DNA from: Orbaceae bacterium ESL0721
Lineage (GTDB): Bacteria; Pseudomonadota; Gammaproteobacteria; Enterobacterales; Orbaceae
Assembly: GCA_029433365.1 (NCBI GenBank)
Contig: JAQTHZ010000002.1
Span: 682,001-746,000 of the forward strand
Length of the DNA: 64,000 bases
Direction of reading: 5' to 3'
Shown: positions 1 to 8,260 of the stretch, piece by piece
Numbering within the stretch: the first letter of the stretch is position 1
How the letters are laid out: each line of letters begins with the position of its first letter
Made by a program: the position numbers and the translations under genes
Notes under the pieces: generated by a model
Database searches by the model: none
The model's input: the letters and a program-made list of their open reading frames with translations, nothing else
Told to the model about the DNA's origin: nothing

Positions 1-273
1 GATGAACGCTTTAATCGATTAGACTATATGTTTGGTTATCGAATTGGCTGTTCATTAATCGCCTATATTCCGGCTCCGCTACAGGCATATGACTTCCCTG
101 AAGCACATAAGCTGATTCCGGTTAATAATCAAGAAGGTAAGCAGGTGGGTACAGTTATCGTCTCACTCGACCACTTCCCTAATAAAAAAAATGTCGAAGA
201 TGTGAAAACCATCAACCGGCTAGATTTAAGGCTGCGTGAATTAAAACTACTGCCAAAAACTCTGGATCTGTAA
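1..273 (+). CDS. Imm52-like immunity protein, C-terminal part (cut by window start)
   Basis: The reading frame is open from the first base, so this is the last 90 codons of a longer gene. Its protein is nearly identical to the last third of the complete immunity gene at 923-1672 (shared stretches include FGYRI, PAPLQAYDFPEAHKLIP and KTINRLDLRLRELKL). By that similarity it is the antidote for a nuclease toxin whose gene should lie just upstream of the window. An intrinsic terminator follows directly. The family assignment (Imm52, the usual partner of Tox-REase-5 toxins) is from recognition only. That this is a paralog of the 923-1672 gene is certain from the sequence. Confidence 0.6.
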   Translation, partial: DERFNRLDYMFGYRIGCSLIAYIPAPLQAYDFPEAHKLIPVNNQEGKQVGTVIVSLDHFPNKKNVEDVKTINRLDLRLRELKLLPKTLDL

Positions 274-279
274 CTTATT

Positions 280-310
280 AAACTGCTTTTACTGTAAAAG
301 CAGTTTTTTT
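280..310 (+). terminator. Intrinsic terminator after first immunity gene
   Basis: A perfect 11-bp stem, AAACTGCTTTT (280-290) with AAAAGCAGTTT (296-306), has a 5-base loop and runs into a T tract. It is repeated almost exactly at 1679-1708 as part of the duplicated unit. Confidence 0.85.
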
Positions 311-321
311 GTTTTAGGGTT
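310..321 (-). repeat. Copy 1 of the AACCCTAAAACA motif
   Basis: A perfect 12-mer on the minus strand, immediately downstream of the terminator T tract. It lies inside the duplicated toxin/immunity unit, so it is not independent of copy 2. Confidence 0.9.
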
Positions 322-353
322 TATGCCCATTTCAAACATAATTTATTATAAAA

Positions 354-908
354 ATGAGGAAATTTATGACTGCAGCAGAGCGGATGGTGGTGATTAAGGA
401 GCCGCAGAGAGGGTGCCGATGCTCTATTAAGCCGCATATGAGGAGAGAGATATTTCGTCGCAATATGAGCGACCTATCTGCCGACTACCAAACCATCCAT
501 ACTGAGGAGCGGTGGGAGCGTAATATCAACCCTAAGAGTGGTAAAATGTCAGTGCAGATTAACGAGTGGATATATGAAGGACCAGCGGGCAGATGTGATT
601 TTGATGGTTGGCTACATGACTTTTGTATTCTGCTTGAGATGAAAGCTAACTATGACACGCTGATGTTTAGTAAATCGAAAATTGATCCAGCGATTGGCTT
701 GCCTGAGTTAAAAAAAATAGGTCGGGAAAAAATTAAATCCTTTAGAAAACAGGCAAAAAATTACCATAGAATCTGTGCTATGCACCCCAATGCCCGCTGC
801 TGTTGGATATTTATGACTAAACTTGCTTACATTAAATTTCTTGATGTAATCAAAGATTACCCAACAATCTCCGCCATCTATGTACCTCTTAATAAAGATC
901 TACTCTAA
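354..908 (+). CDS. Orphan Tox-REase-5-like nuclease toxin tip
   Basis: This 184-aa protein looks like the isolated C-terminal toxin domain of a polymorphic toxin. Around residues 79-98 it carries CDFDGWL followed by LLEMKANYD, an Asp ... Glu-x-Lys arrangement typical of PD-(D/E)xK restriction-endonuclease-fold toxins, matching what I recall of Tox-REase-5. It has no delivery, PAAR or Rhs region and no signal peptide, so it is a 'cassette' that could be moved onto a full-length toxin by recombination. The ATG at 354 has no clear ribosome site. ATG 366 (MTAAER) is preceded by GAGGAAA at good spacing and is the likelier start if it is translated. The presumed cognate immunity gene follows after 14 bases. 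Confidence 0.6.
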   Translation: MRKFMTAAERMVVIKEPQRGCRCSIKPHMRREIFRRNMSDLSADYQTIHTEERWERNINPKSGKMSVQINEWIYEGPAGRCDFDGWLHDFCILLEMKANYDTLMFSKSKIDPAIGLPELKKIGREKIKSFRKQAKNYHRICAMHPNARCCWIFMTKLAYIKFLDVIKDYPTISAIYVPLNKDLL

Positions 909-922
909 AAAAAGGAAATATT

Positions 923-1672
923 ATGCAAGAGACAAATGATGTTCAATTTGATATTACTATCTATCTACCGAGAAAACCCAGTTTCTACTATACGGAGATA
1001 GAGAGGCAGCTAGGACTTGCCTTTAAGGTCTATCAAGAGCAGATAGTACCGGATGAGAAGTTCTATTTTTTTAAAAATAGCGTCAGAGTGAATGAGGATA
1101 AGTTAGTATATGACAACACGGGTTTTACCGAGTTCGGCAGCAAGAAGATAATTTCAGCTTGGAAACGGATTGAAAAACAGGGAGATACAATGATATCTTT
1201 TACTGATGGTTCACAAGAGGAGATTGGGCTAGTTGTTGATTATACCGCAATGAAATGTTTTATGCCTAAAGAGGAGATCCAATCTGAGATTAGCTTTTTC
1301 CTAACTAAACCGGAAAATTCAAAAACTGTCGAGCAGATTATCAATTTTGTGACTGGGTTTGCCAAAGTTTTTAGTGATAACTATATTACGATCGTTGTAG
1401 ATAATAGGTTTACCCGCTCAGACTTTATGTTTGGTTATCGAATAAGCTGTTCATTAATCGCCTATATTCCCGCTCCGCTACAGGCATATGACTTCCCTGA
1501 AGCGCATAAGCTGATTCCGATTAATAATGGAGAGGGCAAACAGGTGGGTACGGTTATCGTCTCACTCGACCACTTCCCTTACCGCGAAAATGTCGAGGAT
1601 GTTAAAACCATCAACCGCCTTGATTTAAGGCTGCGTGAATTAAAACTACTACCAAAAACTCTTGATCTATAA
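923..1672 (+). CDS. Imm52-like immunity protein
   Basis: A complete 249-aa cytoplasmic protein without signal peptide or membrane segment, starting 14 bases after the toxin tip with AAAGGAAA upstream of its ATG. Toxin-then-immunity order and tight spacing fit a polymorphic toxin/antitoxin pair, where the immunity protein binds and blocks the nuclease. The C-terminal third is almost identical to the partial gene at the window start, while the N-terminal two thirds cannot be compared because that copy is cut off. The Imm52 name rests on recognition of the family (N-terminal DITIYL region, about 240 residues, Tox-REase-5 neighbour). Immunity function is inferred from context. Confidence 0.6.
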   Translation: MQETNDVQFDITIYLPRKPSFYYTEIERQLGLAFKVYQEQIVPDEKFYFFKNSVRVNEDKLVYDNTGFTEFGSKKIISAWKRIEKQGDTMISFTDGSQEEIGLVVDYTAMKCFMPKEEIQSEISFFLTKPENSKTVEQIINFVTGFAKVFSDNYITIVVDNRFTRSDFMFGYRISCSLIAYIPAPLQAYDFPEAHKLIPINNGEGKQVGTVIVSLDHFPYRENVEDVKTINRLDLRLRELKLLPKTLDL

Positions 1673-1678
1673 CTTATT

Positions 1679-1708
1679 AAACTGCTTTTACTGTAAAAGC
1701 AGTTTTTT
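1679..1708 (+). terminator. Intrinsic terminator after second immunity gene
   Basis: The same 11-bp stem as at 280-310 (AAACTGCTTTT at 1679-1689, AAAAGCAGTTT at 1695-1705), followed by a shorter T tract. Confidence 0.85.
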
Positions 1709-1719
1709 GTTTTAGGGTT
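1708..1719 (-). repeat. Copy 2 of the AACCCTAAAACA motif
   Basis: A perfect 12-mer on the minus strand, the duplicated counterpart of 310-321. Confidence 0.9.
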
Positions 1720-1751
1720 TATGCCAAATTCAATCAAAATTTATTATAAAA

Positions 1752-2332
1752 ATGAGGGAGTTTATCAAGGCGACGGCGGCAGAGCGGATGGTGGTGATTA
1801 AAGAGCCGCAGAGAGGGTGCCGATGCAGCATTAAGCCGCATATGAGGAGAGAGATATTTCGCCGCAATATGAGCGATCTCTCCGCCGACTACCAGACCAT
1901 CCATACTGAGGAGCGGTGGGAGCGTAATATCAACCCTAAGAGCGGTAAAATGTCAGTGCAGATTAACGAGTGGATATATGAAGGGCCAGCGGGCAGATGT
2001 GATTTTGATGGCTGGCTACATGACTTTTGCATCCTGCTTGAGATGAAAGCCAACTATGACACATTGATGTTTAGTAAATCTAAAATTGATCCGAAAACAG
2101 GACTACCAAAGTTAAAAGCATTAGGTCAAGATAAAATAGATGCGTTTAGAAAACAGGCAAAAAAGCATGATGAAATTTGTGCAACGCACCCCAATGCCCG
2201 TTATTGTATGAAAATGGGTAGACATTCCAAGCCCCGCTTGACCGGCGCCTAGAGTATAGCGAAGAGCAGTTAAAGGTGATATGGCGCGAAGTGACTAACA
2301 GCATCTGCAAAACTGCCTTTAATGCAGAATAA
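1752..2332 (+). pseudogene. Decayed Tox-REase-5-like toxin tip, frame-disrupted
   Basis: The first about 150 codons (1752-2200) match the toxin tip at 354-908, including CDFDGWL and the E-x-K site LLEMKANYD. After NARYC the match breaks: the frame runs to a stop at 2250-2252 with an unrelated tail. A second frame, open from 2222 to a stop at 2330-2332, encodes a toxin-like end (PLDRRLEYSEEQLKVIWR). The simplest reading is an internal deletion or frameshift that removed the segment between them. No immunity gene follows, consistent with loss of activity. The position that has ATG 366 in the first copy reads ATC here, so translation initiation is also doubtful. Confidence 0.6.
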
Positions 2333-2462
2333 AAATACCCTGTTGCCTTACAGGGTTAAGGTAACTTTTAGCTACTGCAATAAATTGTGTGGTTTATTCA
2401 AAGAATATCTGTTAATAAATAGTTTTTTAATTGTTAATAACCGTAAAAAATAGGTTTTTAAT

Positions 2463-2491
2463 TTGACATCGGCTGTTTAAAAGAGTATAAA
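2463..2491 (+). promoter_or_regulatory. Sigma-70 promoter for mgtA
   Basis: A perfect -35 TTGACA (2463-2468), a 17-base spacer and -10 TATAAA (2486-2491). Transcription would begin near 2498 and leave a leader of about 480 bases before mgtA. TGTTTA (2474-2479) between the boxes is only half of a PhoP-type direct repeat, so PhoP control is not shown. Confidence 0.7.
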
Positions 2492-2610
2492 GTGCCCACT
2501 TTCAAGTTTCGCAATTTTTTTAGTAAATTGCACATAATCTTAAATTGTACGTAGTTATAGTTTATGAATGCAGACTTAGAAAGAATTTGAGTTTAATGCA
2601 AAGGAGCAAT

Positions 2611-2691
2611 ATGGATACTCAATCGGGTCACCCCAAAGGCTGGGGCGATAAAATATTAAATACCATGCAGTGGTTGAACCTATCTAAATAA
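2611..2691 (+). CDS. 26-aa leader peptide upstream of mgtA
   Basis: ATG at 2611 is preceded by AAGGAG at ideal spacing, a stronger ribosome site than that of mgtA itself. The peptide starts MDTQSGHPKGWGDK and ends MQWLNLSK. It is polar with a short amphipathic end and has no membrane segment. It stops 9 bases before the first hairpin of the leader and about 75 bases before the terminator, which suits a translation-coupled attenuator. It does not resemble the proline-rich MgtL peptide or the membrane peptide MgtS. I do not recognise it. Confidence 0.5.
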   Translation: MDTQSGHPKGWGDKILNTMQWLNLSK

Positions 2692-2766
2692 TCTCTCTTG
2701 GTTCACTCGCCGCTATGGATAAACGGTAATGGTGAACGTAATGTTATTCCATAAATCTCAACAACA

Positions 2767-2794
2767 CTATTTTGCTATCCAAAATAGCTTTTTT
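2767..2794 (+). terminator. Intrinsic terminator in the mgtA leader
   Basis: CTATTTTG (2767-2774) pairs perfectly with CAAAATAG (2780-2787) over a 5-base loop, followed by C and six T. It lies between the promoter and mgtA, so readthrough must be controlled for the ATPase to be made. Confidence 0.7.
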
Positions 2795-2980
2795 ATCTCC
2801 TATTTACAGCAGTTAGAACCGCCTAGTTGCCTTTAACTCTTATCTAGTTTTCTATCTTCTACGCTAATCACAACGCTATTAATGTACTGTTGTGAGTAAT
2901 AGGGTGGATCTTAAGTAATAATTTCTAATTATTAATAAAAGATTAATAAAAAATTAATATAAGATTAATAGGTACCCAAA

Positions 2981-5662
2981 GTGACAAAAATTACTGCATC
3001 TAGCAATAGTATCAATAATATTATCAATAATGATTCAAAAAATGTTTTAGGGTTAACCCATGCTGAAGCTGAAAATCGACTAGAGCAGTATGGTAAAAAT
3101 GAGGTTGCGCGTGAAAAAGTCCCGTCAGCCCTTCATCAGCTTCTGTTAGCTTTTAAAAATCCCTTCATTTTTGTTCTGCTTATATTAGCAATAGTCAGCT
3201 TTTTTACTGATTACTACCTGCCACTTAAAAGTGGTGAAGAGACCGATTCTACAGCAATTATCATCATAATTACGATGGTACTACTGAGCGGTTTACTCCG
3301 TTTTTGGCAGGAGTATCGCTCTAATAAAGCGGCAGAAGCACTTAAATCGATGATTCGTACTACTGCCACAGTTTTACGTCGTGAAAGGCAAGATTTACCT
3401 GAAAAAGCGATGGAGATCCCACTTGGTGATATAGTGCCGGGTGATATTATCCTATTATCTGCCGGCGATATGATCCCTGCCGATATTCGATTAATTGAAT
3501 CCCGTGATCTCTTTGTTAGTCAGGCGGTTTTAACCGGTGAATCTATCCCTGTTGAGAAGTATGACACACTCGGGGCGGTCGCACAGAAAAGTGCCCAGAC
3601 AAAAGTAGATACAAAAGCAGGTAACAGTCAAAAAACGGCAAGTTTAGAGGATGATAACCTCTGTTTTATGGGGAGTAATGTTGTTAGTGGTAATGCGAAA
3701 GCAGTTGTGGTAGCAACAGGTGCAAATACCTATTTTGGTTCATTAGCCAAATCGATTATTGGCACCCGCGCAGAGACCTCATTTGATAAGGGTGTGAATA
3801 GTGTTAGCTGGTTATTAATTCGATTTATGCTGGTTATGGTGCCGGTTATTCTGCTTATTAATGGTTTTACTAAAGGTGACTTTGGTGAAGCAACGCTATT
3901 TGCGCTTGCAGTTGCGGTTGGATTAACTCCAGAGATGTTACCGATGATTGTCAGTGCCAATCTAGCAAAAGGTGCAGTTGGCATGGCAAAACGGAAGGTG
4001 GTGGTAAAACGGCTTAATGCGATTCAAAATTTTGGGGCTATGGATATTCTCTGTACTGATAAAACAGGCACTCTAACGCAAGATAATATCATTTTAGAAC
4101 AGCACTTAAATGTGCATGGGCAAGTTGATCCTGCTGTTTTACAGTCAGCTTGGCTAAATAGTCACTATCAAAGTGGTATGAAAAACTTAATGGATAAGGC
4201 GATCCTCCGTTTTACAGAGGAGAGAGCCAAGACATCTGATCTAAACAGCTACCTTAAAATTGATGAACTACCATTTGATTTTGTAAGGCGCCGTTTATCA
4301 GTTGTGGTTCAAGAGAGATCAAATCAGTTTGGTAGCGAAAATCATCTGATGATCTGTAAAGGGGCAGTGGAGGAGATGCTCTCTATTGCAACGCATATAT
4401 ATGAAAATGGTGGTTATTTACCGCTAGATGCTGAGCGCAAAGAGAGATTAATTGCGCTAGCACATGAGTATAATCGTGAAGGTTTCCGTGTTCTAGCGGT
4501 TGGCGAAAAGATAATCCCTGCGGCCGAGACAAAATGTGAATATCATGTTGCTGATGAGCATAGCCTTGCAATTCGTGGTTTTTTAACCTTTTTAGATCCA
4601 CCAAAAGAGAGCGCAAGTGCAGCAATTAAAGCACTGCAACAACATGGCGTCGATGTAAAGGTATTAACTGGCGATAACGAGATTGTCACCATGAAGGTGT
4701 GCCGTGAAGTGGGTTTAACTGCCAATAGTGCTCTGTTGGGTGATGATATTGAGCTGATGGATGATTGTGAATTAAAAAAAGAGCTAAAGCAGCACACTAT
4801 TTTTGCTAAATTGACGCCGTTACAAAAATCACGCATTATCAGGCTCCTGCAAGAGGAGGGGCACACTGTCGGCTTTTTAGGAGATGGTATTAATGATGCG
4901 CCAGCTTTGCGTGATGCTGATGTGGGAATTTCTGTTGATAGTGCAACTGATATTGCTAAAGAGTCGGCCGATATTATTCTGTTAGAAAAGAGTCTTCTTG
5001 TTCTTGAAGAGGGGGTGATTCGTGGACGTGAAACATTTGGTAATATCATGAAATACCTCAACATGACAGCGAGTTCAAACTTTGGTAATGTCTTTTCAGT
5101 ATTGGTTGCTAGTGCATTTTTACCTTTTATACCGATGCTTGCTATCCAACTTTTGATCCAAAATCTACTCTATGATATATCCCAACTCTCTCTCCCTTGG
5201 GATAAGATGGATGAGGAGTTTTTACAAAAACCACGTAAGTGGGATGCACCAAATATTGGTCGTTTTATGCTCTGGATTGGTCCAACATCATCAATATTTG
5301 ATATTGCAACTTACGCCTTAATGTGGTTTGTATTTGGCGCAAATAGTGTTGCCGCTGAGTCGCTATTCCATTCAGGGTGGTTTATCGAAGGGCTGCTATC
5401 TCAGACGCTGGTAGTGCATATGTTACGAACCCAAAAAATACCTTTTGTGCAGAGTACAGCGGCGTTTCCAGTTATTGTGATGACACTCTTAATTATGGCA
5501 GTTGGGATCTATATTCCATTTTCCCCATTTGGACCGCTTATTGGTCTAACACCACTACCGTGGAGCTATTTTCCTTGGTTAGTTGGCATATTATTTAGTT
5601 ATTGCTGCGTTGCACAACTGATGAAACAGATCTATATAAGACGATTTGGGCAATGGTTTTAA
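2981..5662 (+). CDS. mgtA: Magnesium-importing P-type ATPase MgtA
   Basis: An 893-aa inner-membrane P3B-type ATPase, close to the 898 aa of E. coli MgtA. It shows the actuator loop TGES, the phosphorylation motif CTDKTGT with Asp360, the nucleotide-domain KGA and the hinge GDGINDAP. There are hydrophobic helices near residues 60-110, 275-330 and a C-terminal block of about six. It imports Mg2+ when the ion is scarce. The start is GTG with only a weak ribosome site, which fits control through the leader. The AACCCTAAAACA motif lies inside the N-terminal coding part (residues VLGLT). It is transcribed alone, with a strong inverted repeat downstream. Confidence 0.93.
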   Translation: MTKITASSNSINNIINNDSKNVLGLTHAEAENRLEQYGKNEVAREKVPSALHQLLLAFKNPFIFVLLILAIVSFFTDYYLPLKSGEETDSTAIIIIITMVLLSGLLRFWQEYRSNKAAEALKSMIRTTATVLRRERQDLPEKAMEIPLGDIVPGDIILLSAGDMIPADIRLIESRDLFVSQAVLTGESIPVEKYDTLGAVAQKSAQTKVDTKAGNSQKTASLEDDNLCFMGSNVVSGNAKAVVVATGANTYFGSLAKSIIGTRAETSFDKGVNSVSWLLIRFMLVMVPVILLINGFTKGDFGEATLFALAVAVGLTPEMLPMIVSANLAKGAVGMAKRKVVVKRLNAIQNFGAMDILCTDKTGTLTQDNIILEQHLNVHGQVDPAVLQSAWLNSHYQSGMKNLMDKAILRFTEERAKTSDLNSYLKIDELPFDFVRRRLSVVVQERSNQFGSENHLMICKGAVEEMLSIATHIYENGGYLPLDAERKERLIALAHEYNREGFRVLAVGEKIIPAAETKCEYHVADEHSLAIRGFLTFLDPPKESASAAIKALQQHGVDVKVLTGDNEIVTMKVCREVGLTANSALLGDDIELMDDCELKKELKQHTIFAKLTPLQKSRIIRLLQEEGHTVGFLGDGINDAPALRDADVGISVDSATDIAKESADIILLEKSLLVLEEGVIRGRETFGNIMKYLNMTASSNFGNVFSVLVASAFLPFIPMLAIQLLIQNLLYDISQLSLPWDKMDEEFLQKPRKWDAPNIGRFMLWIGPTSSIFDIATYALMWFVFGANSVAAESLFHSGWFIEGLLSQTLVVHMLRTQKIPFVQSTAAFPVIVMTLLIMAVGIYIPFSPFGPLIGLTPLPWSYFPWLVGILFSYCCVAQLMKQIYIRRFGQWF
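3043..3054 (-). repeat. Copy 3 of the AACCCTAAAACA motif (inside mgtA)
   Basis: A perfect 12-mer on the minus strand within codons 21-25 of mgtA. Confidence 0.9.
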
Positions 5663-6143
5663 CAGATCTAGTATTATTTAACTATTATTATTTAACTATG
5701 ATTATCTAACTATTATTAAATAAGGCAGCGTTAACAAAATGTACCATGCTTAATGGTACGTTTTGTTAACCTTTAGTTTTTAAATTCTATAAAGAATAGA
5801 GTAGGGAAAAACTTATTTTATCGCATAATCTAATTACAACTTCTTCTTGTTGAATAATATTTCCTCATCACAACTTTTTTTAATATCTATTAATAGAGCA
5901 AGCTATCTTGCCATCAATAATTCCCATACAAATCATTTACAATTTGTTATATAATCGCGCTTATTTCTCATTTTGCTGAGTCGGTTTTTAATTAAGTCTG
6001 TTCTAACTAAATCGGTTTTAACTAAAAAACAGATGCAAATGCTTGGCTAATAATAGTTGGCTAATTTAGCTTAAAAAGCATTTTTATAAAACTGTACTCA
6101 ATAATCTAATCTATTGTCTATCTGCCACTTTTAAGGACTCTGT
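5663..6143 (+). other. Intergenic mgtA-mukF: terminator, repeats, likely mukF promoter
   Basis: Just after mgtA lies a degenerate repeat of about 16 bases built on AACTATTATTATTT (5671-5724), then the inverted repeat at 5731-5771. A perfect -10 TATAAT at 5950-5955 has a weak -35 TACAAA (5927-5932) at 17 bases and is the best candidate promoter for mukFEB. No coding potential is seen. Confidence 0.5.
5731..5771 (+). terminator. Long inverted repeat after mgtA
   Basis: An 18-bp stem, GTTAACAAAATGTACCAT with ATGGTACGTTTTGTTAAC, with one G-T type pair and a 5-base loop. It is T-poor afterwards, so it may stabilise the 3' end as much as terminate. Confidence 0.65.
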
Positions 6144-7466
6144 ATGATTGATTTTTCCCAATCAGTACCAGAATTGGTCTCTTGGGCGAAGAAAAATGAT
6201 TTTTCGATCAACTTGCCAACAGAAAGGTTAGCATTTTTATTGGCAATTGCTGCTTTAAATGGTGAGCGATTTGATGGGGAGATGACGGAATCAGAGCTGG
6301 TCGACGCTTTTCGCCATGTCTCGCAGATCTTTGCACAGAGTGATGAGACCATCACCATGCGTGCCAATAATGCGATTAATGATCTTGTCCGTCAACGCTT
6401 AATCACCCGTTTTGCTAGTGAAATCACCGATGGCTACTCAATCTACCGCTTAACACCGCTTGGCATGGGCATTACTGACTACTATATTCGCCAGCGGGAG
6501 TTTTCAACTCTACGCCTCTCTTTACAACTATCAATAGTCGCGCAGGAGCTGAAAAGGGCTGCTGATGCAGCAGTTGAAGGTGGGGATGATCTCCATTGGC
6601 ATCGAAATGTCTTTGCGCCGTTAAAATACTCTGTTGCTGAGATCTTTGATAGCATTGATATTACACAGCGCATAATGGATGAACAGCAAGCTGATGTTAA
6701 ACAGAATATCTCATCACTCTTAAGCCAAGATTGGCAAGCTGCAATTAGTAGCTGTGAAGGATTACTACTTGAGACATCTAAAACATTGCGCGAGCTGCAA
6801 GATACCTTGGCGGCAGCGGGTGATAAATTACAAGCCAGTCTATTGTCGATCCAAGATGCGACACTTAATAATCCTAATCTTGAAAAAATTAATAATGTGG
6901 TGTTAGATTTACAAAATAAACTTGATCGGATTATCGGTTGGGGACAACAGGCGATCGACCTTTGGATCGGTTATGATCGTCATGTCCATAAATTTATCCG
7001 AACCGCTATTGATCTCGATAAAAATCGCATCTTTTCACAGCGTCTTCGCAAATCAATTCAGAACTATTTTGACCTGCCATGGTCACTTACCTTCGTTAAT
7101 GCTGAACGCCTATTAGATATGCGAGATGAGGAGTTGGCGCTGCAAAGTGCCGAGGTGACGGGAGAGTTACCATCAGAGATGGAGTTTGAGATGGTCGAAG
7201 AGATTCAAAAACATATTATTGCGCATATTGAGCAGAATCTTATCATCTTTAAACAGAATAATAGACCGCTGGCGATGAGTGAAGCGATCTATAACTATTT
7301 AAAACAATTTCCAAAAGAGCAGCATTTTGATGTTGCTAGACTATTTATTGATCAAGCTATCCGTTTAGGCGTTGCCAGCGATGATCTGCTTGGTCTACCC
7401 GCTAAATGGGAACCGATTAACGATTATGGAGCTAAGGTACAGGCACATGTCATCAACACATATTGA
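6144..7466 (+). CDS. mukF: Condensin kleisin subunit MukF
   Basis: A 440-aa protein, the same length as E. coli MukF. It is the kleisin that bridges MukB heads and holds MukE in the MukBEF chromosome-organising complex. An N-terminal winged-helix dimerisation region (about residues 1-120) is followed by a long helical middle and a C-terminal winged helix that contacts the MukB head. Its stop overlaps the mukE start by 20 bases, so the operon is translationally coupled. The smtA gene that precedes mukF in E. coli is absent here. Confidence 0.95.
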   Translation: MIDFSQSVPELVSWAKKNDFSINLPTERLAFLLAIAALNGERFDGEMTESELVDAFRHVSQIFAQSDETITMRANNAINDLVRQRLITRFASEITDGYSIYRLTPLGMGITDYYIRQREFSTLRLSLQLSIVAQELKRAADAAVEGGDDLHWHRNVFAPLKYSVAEIFDSIDITQRIMDEQQADVKQNISSLLSQDWQAAISSCEGLLLETSKTLRELQDTLAAAGDKLQASLLSIQDATLNNPNLEKINNVVLDLQNKLDRIIGWGQQAIDLWIGYDRHVHKFIRTAIDLDKNRIFSQRLRKSIQNYFDLPWSLTFVNAERLLDMRDEELALQSAEVTGELPSEMEFEMVEEIQKHIIAHIEQNLIIFKQNNRPLAMSEAIYNYLKQFPKEQHFDVARLFIDQAIRLGVASDDLLGLPAKWEPINDYGAKVQAHVINTY

Positions 7467-8259
7467 AGATTTGGATAGAGATATTTTTGATAGCAAGACT
7501 GAAATTGAGACGGTGATGGATCGCATTGCAACAAGCTCCAAGGCCTCTTTAGATAAGTATATGCCAATAAAATTGGCGCAAGCAATTGCCTCTCCTCTTT
7601 TTCCAGAACTTGATAGCCTTTTACGGTCAGGTCGCCATATAGGTATCGATGAGTTAGATAACCATGCATTTTTAATGGATTTTCAGCGAGAACTTGAGCT
7701 GTTTTATCAACGCTATAATGTTGAACTCATCCGTGCACCAGAGGGTTTTTTCTACTTACGTCCACGTTCAACAACATTAATTCCCCGTTCGGTACTATCA
7801 GAACTGGATATGCTGGTTGGTAAAGTGCTCTGCTATCTCTACTTGAGTCCAGAACGCCTTGCTCATGAGGGAGTTTTTACGCTACAAGATCTCTTTGATG
7901 AGTTGATATCACTAACAGATGAAAATAAGTTATTAAAACTTGTCAATCAACGCTCTACTGGCTCTGATCTCGATCGTCAAAAACTATTTGATAAAGTGAA
8001 AACAGCAGTCAACCGATTACGCCGTTTGGGTATGCTCTACTTTATTGTTGGGACTGAGGGGCAATTTAATAGCCGAGCTGAAAATTACCGATTCCGAATT
8101 AATGAAGCGATTTTCCGTTTTGGTGCTGATGTTCGTAGCAGTGATGATGCAAAAGAGGCACAGTTAAGACTTATTCGTGATGGCGAAGCAATTAAGATCG
8201 AATCAAATTTAGACGATTCTGTAGATGCGCAAGAAGATGCCAACGAGGAGATAGAGTAA
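7447..8259 (+). CDS. mukE: Condensin accessory subunit MukE
   Basis: A 270-aa protein. I chose ATG 7447 because it begins MSSTHIE, like E. coli MukE (MSSTNIE), and overlaps mukF by 20 bases. It binds MukF and regulates MukB ATPase and DNA binding. The core is highly conserved ([36 protein letters not shown]). Relative to the E. coli protein as I recall it, there is an insertion of about 30 polar residues right after MSSTHIE and a shorter one near residue 205 ([10 protein letters not shown]). mukB starts one base after the stop. Confidence 0.95.
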   Translation: MSSTHIEDLDRDIFDSKTEIETVMDRIATSSKASLDKYMPIKLAQAIASPLFPELDSLLRSGRHIGIDELDNHAFLMDFQRELELFYQRYNVELIRAPEGFFYLRPRSTTLIPRSVLSELDMLVGKVLCYLYLSPERLAHEGVFTLQDLFDELISLTDENKLLKLVNQRSTGSDLDRQKLFDKVKTAVNRLRRLGMLYFIVGTEGQFNSRAENYRFRINEAIFRFGADVRSSDDAKEAQLRLIRDGEAIKIESNLDDSVDAQEDANEEIE

Positions 8260-8260
8260 G

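Larger units (their letters stand above)
1400..2092 (+). repeat. Second copy of a toxin/immunity tandem duplication
   Basis: Bases 1400-2092 repeat 1-689 at a nearly constant offset of 1398-1399 bases. The repeat covers the immunity 3' end, its terminator, the 12-mer motif, the non-coding spacer and the conserved first two thirds of the toxin tip. The copies then diverge (from the residues after SKSKIDP), as expected where toxin specificity changes. Confidence 0.9.
2498..2980 (+). promoter_or_regulatory. Long mgtA leader with uORF and attenuator-like hairpins
   Basis: This gene-poor leader holds, in order: a 26-codon ORF (2611-2691), a hairpin pairing GTTCAC (2701-2706) with GTGAAC (2732-2737), an intrinsic terminator (2767-2794), a short CACAAC/GTTGTG hairpin (about 2869-2894) and degenerate repeats of AGATTAATAAAA up to the mgtA start. 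A leader ORF plus terminator upstream of a Mg2+ ATPase mirrors the logic of the enterobacterial mgtA leader (Mg2+ sensing and MgtL translation), but neither sequence nor peptide resembles it. Function is inferred. Confidence 0.5.

Noticed and set aside
2474-2491. PhoP box in the mgtA promoter
   Set aside because: Only one TGTTTA half is present; the second half (GTATAA) does not match (T/G)GTTTA, so PhoP control was not called.
4543-5064. 173-codon open frame on the minus strand inside mgtA
   Set aside because: It lies wholly opposite the conserved ATPase domain of mgtA, is serine-rich with no known motif, and has no ribosome site; it is a shadow frame.
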